Positions 58,039 through 64,000 of a stretch of 64,000 nucleotides of DNA are shown here, piece by piece. Position numbers and translations under genes: made by a program. Position 1 is the stretch's first letter. Each line of letters starts with the position of its first letter. Source of the DNA: Streptomyces sp. R28 (GTDB lineage: Bacteria; Actinomycetota; Actinomycetes; Streptomycetales; Streptomycetaceae); the NCBI RefSeq assembly GCF_041052385.1, contig NZ_CP163439.1, positions 3,461,001 to 3,525,000 of the forward strand, read 5' to 3'. The notes under the pieces were generated by a model. The model did not search any database. It was given only the letters and a program-made list of their open reading frames with translations, and was not told the origin of the DNA.

Positions 58039-58302
58039 TCAGGCGCTCTCGACCAGGAGGTCGCCACCCTCCACCTGCTGGATCGGGTTGATGGCCGGCC
58101 GGGACACCTTGCCGGCCTTCGGGGCGGTGATCCGACCCCAACCGCCGGGCCGAGGACGGACACCCCCCGGCGCGGCCCCGACCCACAACGCACCCCCAGG
58201 CGCTACGCGCTCCCCGTCCCACCCGCAGGCGCTACGCGGACCCGTCCCCCCGCACAGGCCGCCGCAGGCATCCCCCGCCCAACCGCCGGAGGCACCCCGC
58301 AC
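58039..58302 (-). other. possible small coding frame or gene remnant
   Basis: A minus-strand frame ends RITAPKAGKVSRPAINPIQQ then VEGGDLLVESA, 16 bases before a strong hairpin terminator, which is how a real gene would end. The upstream part is Gly/Ala/Arg-rich with an internal repeat (GTAGCGCCTG twice) and no convincing start or ribosome site. It may be a small peptide gene or the end of an eroded gene. No family recognised. Confidence 0.3.
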
Positions 58303-58306
58303 CCCC

Positions 58307-59455
58307 TCAGCCCCCGGACGTATCCAGCTCCGCGTCCTCGCTCACACCCGCGCAGTCGTACGGATCCTTCAGCCACCCGTCCGGCAGCACCACCCGGTTG
58401 TTGCCGGACGTACGGCCACGGGGCCCGTCGGCCCCGGCCGGCCAAGGCTGATCCAGGTCCAACTCATCCAGTCCGGAACGGAGTTCCGCCAGCGACGACG
58501 TGATCGCCAGCCGCTTGCGCATCTCGGAGCCGACCGCGAAGCCCTTCAGGTACCAGGCGACGTGCTTGCGGAAGTCGATGACACCGCGCGCCTCGTCGCC
58601 GATCCACTCGCCGAGCAGTGTGGCGTGCCGCACCATGACGTCGGCGACCTCACGGAGCGCGGGCCGAGCGATGTCTTCCGCCCGCCCCTCGAACGCCGCG
58701 ACCAGATCCGAGAACAGCCACGGCCGCCCCAGGCACCCGCGCCCGACGACCACCCCGTCGCAGCCGGTCTCCCGCACCATCCGCACCGCGTCCTCGGCCG
58801 ACCAGATGTCGCCGTTGCCGAGCACCGGGATCTCCGGCACATGCTCCTTCAGCCGCGCGATGGCGTCCCAGTCCGCCGTGCCACCGTAGTGCTGGGCGGC
58901 GGTACGGCCGTGCAGCGCGATGGCCGTCACCCCCTCCTCGACGGCGATCCGCCCCGCGTCGAGGTAGGTGATGTGATCGTCGTCGATGCCCTTGCGCATC
59001 TTCATCGTGACCGGCAGGTCACCCGCCCCGCTGACCGCCTCCCGCAGAATCGCCCGCAGCAGATTCCGCTTGAACGGCAGCGCGGACCCGCCACCCTTGC
59101 GCGTTACCTTCGGCACCGGGCACCCGAAGTTCAGGTCGATGTGGTCGGCCAGCCCCTCCTCCGCGATCATGCGGACGGCCTTGCCGACAGTGGAAGGGTC
59201 GACCCCGTACAGCTGGATCGAACGAGGCTTCTCAGTCTCGTCGAAGTGAATCAGCTGCATGGTCTTCTCGTTGCGCTCGACCAGCGCCCGGGTCGTGATC
59301 ATCTCGCTGACGAACAACCCCTTGCCTCCACTGAACTCACGGCACAGCGTCCGGAACGGCGCGTTCGTGATCCCGGCCATGGGGGCCAGGACGACAGGCG
59401 GCTGCACGGTGTGTGGACCGACCTGAAGGGGCGAGACGACGGGCGAGACGGTCAT
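58307..59455 (-). CDS. dusB: tRNA-dihydrouridine synthase (DusB type)
   Basis: Protein of 382 residues from ATG 59455, placed 6 bases after a G run; ATG 59461 is possible but too close to it. FMN barrel motifs: VVLAPMAGITNAPFRTLCREF, QLYGVDPSTVGKAVRM, HIDLNFGCPVPKVTRKGGG (catalytic Cys), TMKMRKGIDDDH, GNGDIWS and VVGRGCLGRPWLF. A C-terminal tRNA-binding helical domain follows. It reduces specific uridines in tRNA. Divergent from the MFS gene. Confidence 0.93.
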   Translation of the reverse strand: MTVSPVVSPLQVGPHTVQPPVVLAPMAGITNAPFRTLCREFSGGKGLFVSEMITTRALVERNEKTMQLIHFDETEKPRSIQLYGVDPSTVGKAVRMIAEEGLADHIDLNFGCPVPKVTRKGGGSALPFKRNLLRAILREAVSGAGDLPVTMKMRKGIDDDHITYLDAGRIAVEEGVTAIALHGRTAAQHYGGTADWDAIARLKEHVPEIPVLGNGDIWSAEDAVRMVRETGCDGVVVGRGCLGRPWLFSDLVAAFEGRAEDIARPALREVADVMVRHATLLGEWIGDEARGVIDFRKHVAWYLKGFAVGSEMRKRLAITSSLAELRSGLDELDLDQPWPAGADGPRGRTSGNNRVVLPDGWLKDPYDCAGVSEDAELDTSGG

Positions 59456-59525
59456 GGACATCCCCCCATTCTCACGCACCGGACGCACTGCGGCGAAATT
59501 CATTAGTTAGGCGTACTATTCAAGA

Positions 59526-60971
59526 ATGCCGGAGCTCAGCCCTCGCCGCCGACTGCTGGTCCTCGCGATCTGCTGCATGAGCCTGCTGATCGTGAGCCTC
59601 GACACCACGGCCCTCAACGTCTCCCTGCCCGCCATGCAGCGGGACCTCGGCGCCAGCACGTCGGGCCTGCAGTGGACGATCGACGCGTACACCCTCGTCC
59701 TCGCCTCGCTGCTCATGCTGGCCGGCTCCACGGCGGACAGAGTCGGCCGCAAGCGCGTCTTCATGGCGGGCCTCGTCCTCTTCACCATCGGCTCGGCACT
59801 GTGCTCCGTCGCGCCGAACCTCGACTCGTTGATCGCCTTCCGGATGGTGCAGGCGGTGGGCGGTTCGATGCTCAACCCGGTCGCGATGTCGATCATCACC
59901 AACACGTTCACGGATCCGCGCGAGCGGGCGCGGGCGATCGGCGTGTGGGGTGCGGTGGTCGGCATCTCGATGGCCGCGGGTCCGCTGGTCGGCGGCCTGC
60001 TGGTGGACTCGGTGGGCTGGCGCGCGATCTTCTGGGTCAACCTGCCGGTGGGACTCGCCGCCCTTCTGCTCACCCTCCGCCACGTCCCTGAGTCCCGCGC
60101 CCCCAAGGCCCGCCGCCTCGACCCGGTGGGCCAGCTCCTGGTGATCGCGCTGTTCGGCTCACTGACGTACGCGATCATCGAGGCGCCGAACGCCGGGTTC
60201 GTAGCCGTCTCGCCGTTCGCGGCGATCGCCCTCTCGGCGCTCCTGACCCTCCTGTGGTACGAGCCGCGCCGCGCCGAACCCCTCATCGACCTGCGGTTCT
60301 TCCGGTCGGCGCCGTTCAGCGGGGCCACGCTGATCGCGATCGGCGCGTTCGCGGCGCTGGGCGGGTTCCTGTTCCTGTCGACGCTGTACCTGCAGAACGT
60401 ACGCGGGCTGGACGCCCTGCACGCGGGGCTGTGGATGCTGCCGATGGCGGTGCCGACGTTCCTGTGCGCACCGTTGTCGGGGCGGCTGGTGGGGAGTCGG
60501 GGGCCGCGGGTCTCCTTGCTGATCGCGGGTTCCGCGATGACCGTCAGCTCCACGCTGTTCGCCCTGTTCGACGCCGAGACGTCGAACACCACCTTGTTCC
60601 TCGGCTACCTGCTGTTCGGCATCGGCTTCGGGTTCGTGAACGCACCGATCACGAATACGGCGGTGTCCGGGATGCCTCGGGCGCAGGCGGGGGTCGCCGC
60701 GGCGGTCGCCTCCACCAGTCGCCAGCTGGGACAGACGCTGGGCGTGGCGGTGATCGGCGCAGTGCTGGCCTCCGGGGTGGGGACGTCGTCGTACAAGGAC
60801 GCGTTCGTCTCCGCCGCCGTGCCCGGATGGTGGATCCTCACCGGGTGCGGGCTCGCAGTCCTCGGGATCGGCGCGCTGACGAGTGGACGCTGGGCGCGCA
60901 GGACCGCCGAGCGGACCGCGGAGCGGCTGGACGCGGGCGAGGTGCGGGATGCCGTGGGGGTGCGCGGCTGA
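59526..60971 (+). CDS. MFS transporter, DHA2 (14-helix) drug-efflux type
   Basis: Protein of 481 residues. Starts LLVLAICCMSLLIVSLDTTALNVSLPAMQRDL (DHA2 motif D1-like), then LAGSTADRVGRKRVF (motif A), GGSMLNPVAMSIITNTF and WRAIFWVNLPVGL (motif C region). Fourteen helices are likely. Typical export of hydrophobic drugs or dyes by proton antiport. No ribosome site before the ATG at 59526, so leaderless translation is possible; an AT-rich promoter (TTAGTTAGGCGTACTATT) directly precedes it. Confidence 0.88.
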   Translation: MPELSPRRRLLVLAICCMSLLIVSLDTTALNVSLPAMQRDLGASTSGLQWTIDAYTLVLASLLMLAGSTADRVGRKRVFMAGLVLFTIGSALCSVAPNLDSLIAFRMVQAVGGSMLNPVAMSIITNTFTDPRERARAIGVWGAVVGISMAAGPLVGGLLVDSVGWRAIFWVNLPVGLAALLLTLRHVPESRAPKARRLDPVGQLLVIALFGSLTYAIIEAPNAGFVAVSPFAAIALSALLTLLWYEPRRAEPLIDLRFFRSAPFSGATLIAIGAFAALGGFLFLSTLYLQNVRGLDALHAGLWMLPMAVPTFLCAPLSGRLVGSRGPRVSLLIAGSAMTVSSTLFALFDAETSNTTLFLGYLLFGIGFGFVNAPITNTAVSGMPRAQAGVAAAVASTSRQLGQTLGVAVIGAVLASGVGTSSYKDAFVSAAVPGWWILTGCGLAVLGIGALTSGRWARRTAERTAERLDAGEVRDAVGVRG

Positions 60972-60977
60972 GCGCGG

Positions 60978-61229
60978 TCACGTCGTGGGCGTCTCCGTCC
61001 GGCGCTGAGGCCCGGCCGGGGGCGTCCCCCTGTCGTCGGTGAAGTCGAAGAGAGCGATCACGGCCACGCCGATGGCCAGCAACGCCACCGTGGCACCTCC
61101 GCCGGCGGAGACGGCCGCGAGGCGGGATGCGCCGAGCGCGGCCACCGTCAGGCCGGCGGCGAACCCCAGGACGAGGGAGATCAGGACACTGAACGCGAAA
61201 GCGATGAGCCTCTTCTGATTGGCGCTCAC
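60978..61229 (-). CDS. small two-helix membrane protein
   Basis: Protein of 83 residues from GTG 61229 (AAGGAG 5 bases before). Two hydrophobic helices (LIAFAFSVLISLVLGFAAGL; ATVALLAIGVAVIALFDF) and a polar tail. Family not recognised. Convergent with the MFS gene, 6 bases apart. Confidence 0.65.
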   Translation of the reverse strand: MSANQKRLIAFAFSVLISLVLGFAAGLTVAALGASRLAAVSAGGGATVALLAIGVAVIALFDFTDDRGTPPAGPQRRTETPTT

Positions 61230-61641
61230 CGTTGCTCCTTCTTCTGAAGGTGGCCGGTGAGCGCGCGACAGCCTCGACCAGCCACCTGCGCATGCAGATG
61301 ACGTGTACTCCTCGCCCCGTGCCGCGCCACTGGGCGCGGTCCTCTCAAGGAGTTGGTCGAGTTCTGTCGCACCAGCCCTGTGCGTCAGTCCTCAAAACGG
61401 GCCATGGGCCCGGTGGAACTTCCGTGCTGTTGGTGATCGATTCTCCCGCACTTCGCGAGAAACTCCCCCTAGATCTCGTCCGGTTGGGCTGTGCACCGGA
61501 CGAAGCAGGTTCAGACACGCGGCCGTAGTGTTTCCCGGCCGTCCTGCTGAACAGCAAGGTAGCACAGCGCCAAGTACCGCAACACATGCGAAAGGACCCT
61601 CAACTACGGCTGGTTGAGGGGCCTTTGACAGCTGCGGTAGC
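61230..61641. other. 412-base stretch without a supportable gene
   Basis: Frames on the + strand here lack ribosome sites and family features. The only clear element is the hairpin at 61,597-61,620, downstream of the XRE gene. The rest probably holds the promoter of the small membrane protein. Confidence 0.55.
61597..61620 (-). terminator. hairpin after the XRE regulator gene
   Basis: CCCTCAAC (61597-61604) pairs with GTTGAGGG (61613-61620) around an 8-base loop. On the minus strand it is followed by TCCTTT, a plausible terminator 21 bases after the stop. Confidence 0.65.
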
Positions 61642-62547
61642 TCAGGCCGCCGTCCGCTCCGACGCGATCGCGTGCAGCGTCCTCAGGCGCTCAGCCGACT
61701 CCTCGTCCGCCGGCACATAGGTGACCATCCGCGGCCCCACGTCCGGGCTCAGCCACAGGTCGGTGTGGTCCACCACGACCCGCCCCACATGCCGGTTGAG
61801 GAACTCCTTCCGCTTGCTCCGGTGAGCCACCACCTCATGCCGGTCCCACGCCGCGCAGAACTCCGGGGACTCCGCGCGCAGTCTCTTCAGGAGCATCTTC
61901 CAGGCGGGCTCGGCCAGGTGGCCGGCCATCGCGGCGCGGAAGCGGGCGGCCATGAGTCGCTGGGTCTCCTCCAGGTGCACGATCGACGAGCGCCACTCGT
62001 CGTGGCTGTACGACAGGATCATGCAGTTGCGGTCCTCGGGCGGCACCGCCTCCAGGTCGCACAGCAGCAGCCCGTAGGTGCGGTTGTAGGCGAGGATGTC
62101 GTAGCGGCTGTTCTGCAGACAGGCCGGGTACGGCTCCAGTTGCTCCAGGACGGCCCGCATCGCGGGGGTCACCGAAGGACAGGTCGTCGCAGGTGTCGGG
62201 TCGACCGCGCCGGCCAGCTGGAAGAGGTGGGAACGCTCGCTGGGGTCGAGCATCAGCGTGCGGGCGAGGGCGTCGAGGACCTGGACGGAGACCTGGATGT
62301 CCCGAGCCTGTTCGAGCCACGTGTACCAGGTGACGCCGACGGCCGCGAGCTGGGCGACCTCCTCGCGGCGCAGGCCCGGTGTGCGGCGTCGGCGGCCGCG
62401 GGGCAGGCCGACCTGCTCGGGGGTGATGTGCTCGCGGCGGTGGCGTAGGAAGGCGGCGAGTTCGTGGCGCCGGATCTCCGACGCGGCCGTACCGCGAGGG
62501 GCTTCGGTCGCCGTCTGCTGAGCCAAGGTCGTCGTCTCCCGGGCCAT
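61642..62547 (-). CDS. XRE-family regulator with MmyB-like ligand-binding domain
   Basis: Protein of 301 residues from ATG 62547, preferred over ATG 62556 because GGAGG then lies 10 bases before rather than one. N-terminal HTH: ELAAFLRHRREHITPEQVGL, then GRRRRTPGLRREEVAQLAAV and VTWYTWLEQARDIQVSVQVLDALARTL. The C-terminal domain (YDILAYNRTYGLLLCDLE...RNCMILSYSHDEWR) is the MmyB-like PAS-related sensor that binds fatty-acid-like ligands. It is divergent from the MFS gene at 62,652, its likely target. Confidence 0.9.
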   Translation of the reverse strand: MARETTTLAQQTATEAPRGTAASEIRRHELAAFLRHRREHITPEQVGLPRGRRRRTPGLRREEVAQLAAVGVTWYTWLEQARDIQVSVQVLDALARTLMLDPSERSHLFQLAGAVDPTPATTCPSVTPAMRAVLEQLEPYPACLQNSRYDILAYNRTYGLLLCDLEAVPPEDRNCMILSYSHDEWRSSIVHLEETQRLMAARFRAAMAGHLAEPAWKMLLKRLRAESPEFCAAWDRHEVVAHRSKRKEFLNRHVGRVVVDHTDLWLSPDVGPRMVTYVPADEESAERLRTLHAIASERTAA

Positions 62548-62651
62548 GGTCGTCATGCCTCCAGCCTGCCGCCGTCCCGACCCTGTTTCCAGGTGCTTCC
62601 GCTACCAGGATAAGAACACTCTGGTACCAGTCTCGCAGCGGGCGCAGGCTC

Positions 62652-64000
62652 GTGACCGTGACTGAAACCATCACTTCACACAAGGCCGCCCACGCCGCCG
62701 CGGCGCCACCCGTACTCGGTGGCCTCGGGCTCTTCACGGTACTGCTGGGCGCGGCACTCCCCCTCATCGACTTCTTCATCGTCAACGTCGCCCTGCCTTC
62801 CATCGGCCACGACCTCGCGGCGAGCGAGTCGGTGCTCGAACTCGTCGTCGCCGGCTACGGGTTGGCGTACGCCGTGCTGCTCGTCCTGGGCGGACGGCTC
62901 GGTGACCTGTTCGGCCGACGTCGGCTCTTCATCGGCGGCATGGCGGCGTTCGGGCTGACCTCGCTGGCGTGCGGGCTCGCGCCCAGCGCGTGGACCCTCG
63001 TCGCGGCGCGGGTCGCGCAGGGCGCGGCGTCGGCGGCGATGCTGCCGCAGGTGCTCGCCACGATCCAGGCGGCCACCAGCGGTCCGCGGCGCGCGAAGGC
63101 CATGGGGCTGTACGGCGCGACGGCCGGACTGTCCATGGTGGCGGGCCAGATCCTGGGCGGGGTCCTCGTCGCCGCCGACATCGCGGGGACCGGCTGGCGT
63201 TCCGTCTTCCTCGTGAACGTCCCCGTCGTCCTCGTCGGCCTTTTCCTGGCCGCCCGCGCGGTCCCGGAGACCCGCTCCCCGCGCCCCGAGCCGATCGACG
63301 GACCCGGCACGGTCCTGCTCGCCGTCTCCCTCCTCGCGCTCCTGGCCCCGCTCACCGAGGGCCGGGCGGCGGGCTGGCCGCTGTGGACGTGGCTGTCGCT
63401 GGCGGCGTTCCCGTTCGCGGCGTGGGCGTTCTACGCGGTGGAGCGCAGGGCGGACCGTCAGGGGCGTACGCCGCTCGTGCCGCCGAGCCTGTTCGAGCTC
63501 ACGTCTTTGCGGCGCGGTCTGGTGATGATCGTGCCGTTCTCGATCGGCTTCAGCGGCTTCATGTTCGTGATCGCGGTGGCGTTGCAGCAGGGCGCGGGCC
63601 GGAGCCCGGTCGCGGCGGGGCTGGCGCTCGCCCCCATGGCGGTGGTGTTCTTCTTCGTCTCGCTGGCCGGTCCGCGGCTGGTGGCCCGCTACGGCACCCG
63701 GGTCGTGACCGCCGGTGCGGCGATCCAGGCGGTGGGCGTGGCCCTGATGGCGCTGGCCGCCTGGCGCTCCTGGCCGGACCTCGGCCTCGTCGAACTGCTC
63801 CCCGGGGCGGCGATCGCCGGCGCGGGCCAGGCCCTCCAACTCCCTGTCATCTTCCGGATCGTCCTCTCCGAGGTGCCGTCGGCGCGGGCGGGCGTGGGCA
63901 GCGGGGTGATGATCACGACCCAGCAGTCGTCGCTGGCCCTGGGTGTGGCGACGCTGGGCACGCTCTTCCTCTCCCTCATCGCCGCGGTGGGCATGCGGGA
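62652..64000 (+). CDS. MFS transporter, DHA2 type, 3' end outside window
   Basis: Frame open from GTG 62652 (GTG 62658 also possible) to the window end, 449 codons. Motifs: LFTVLLGAALPLIDFFIVNVALPSIG, GGRLGDLFGRRRLFIGG (motif A), ARVAQGAASAAMLPQVLATI and WRSVFLVNVPVVLVGLFLAAR. It is a proton-driven efflux pump of the same type as the 59,526 gene but not closely similar. Divergent from the XRE regulator. Confidence 0.88.
   Translation, partial: MTVTETITSHKAAHAAAAPPVLGGLGLFTVLLGAALPLIDFFIVNVALPSIGHDLAASESVLELVVAGYGLAYAVLLVLGGRLGDLFGRRRLFIGGMAAFGLTSLACGLAPSAWTLVAARVAQGAASAAMLPQVLATIQAATSGPRRAKAMGLYGATAGLSMVAGQILGGVLVAADIAGTGWRSVFLVNVPVVLVGLFLAARAVPETRSPRPEPIDGPGTVLLAVSLLALLAPLTEGRAAGWPLWTWLSLAAFPFAAWAFYAVERRADRQGRTPLVPPSLFELTSLRRGLVMIVPFSIGFSGFMFVIAVALQQGAGRSPVAAGLALAPMAVVFFFVSLAGPRLVARYGTRVVTAGAAIQAVGVALMALAAWRSWPDLGLVELLPGAAIAGAGQALQLPVIFRIVLSEVPSARAGVGSGVMITTQQSSLALGVATLGTLFLSLIAAVGMR

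Noticed and set aside
61230..61641. Small protein or tRNA gene in this gap
   Set aside because: No ribosome site, no family resemblance, and no cloverleaf pattern found by eye.

Overview
The window is a high-GC actinomycete chromosome, almost certainly Streptomyces. Signs of this are very GC-rich third codon positions, GTG and TTG starts, AGGAG ribosome binding sites, twin-arginine signals, a class F-type sortase, a STAND-type giant regulator and an actinomycete integrative conjugative element (AICE). No rRNA or tRNA gene and no CRISPR array is visible. Assignments come from reading motifs and family resemblance; no database search was possible.

Left chromosomal part (1-27.7 kb): a partial gamma-glutamylcyclotransferase, a secreted M4 zinc protease, a membrane-anchored exported protein with a sortase, an HxlR regulator divergent from an imine-reductase-like enzyme, and a decayed sugar region (GH51 arabinofuranosidase, a fragment resembling a second one, a broken IS701-type transposase). 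Then come a TSUP transporter, the nitrite reductase operon (FAD oxidoreductase-nirB-nirD), a TetR/SDR pair sharing an operator, a second SDR, a 1,411-residue protease-STAND-propeller protein, a carbonic anhydrase/SulP pair, a two-component system, a PhoX-like protein and a small secreted protein.

Middle (27,736-45,015): a complete AICE of about 17.3 kb, bounded by perfect 24-bp direct repeats. Its target is not a tRNA gene but an intergenic transcription terminator hairpin. The order is integrase, excisionase, a cluster of TGCGTCA iterons, a large hairpin, a primase-polymerase plus ATPase replication pair, a transfer operon read leftward (TraB/FtsK translocase, membrane and small zinc proteins), and a divergent GntR repressor with three palindromic operators plus a YdcF-like protein. 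The cargo zone near the right end is clearly less GC-rich. It encodes a four-helix membrane protein of SLATT/DUF4231 type next to a DUF6414-like protein, beside a long inverted repeat, plus two unknown genes. This pair is the best candidate for an undescribed (perhaps anti-phage) system.

Right chromosomal part (45-64 kb): pyruvate phosphate dikinase; a ROK regulator with a degenerate tandem copy of its own 3' end; two glycoside hydrolases in an operon; an LtaS-like sulfatase; a multiply broken IS4 transposase; a Tat-exported alginate-lyase-like protein ending in an LAATG sorting signal; dusB; two drug-efflux-type MFS transporters (one cut by the window end); and an XRE regulator.
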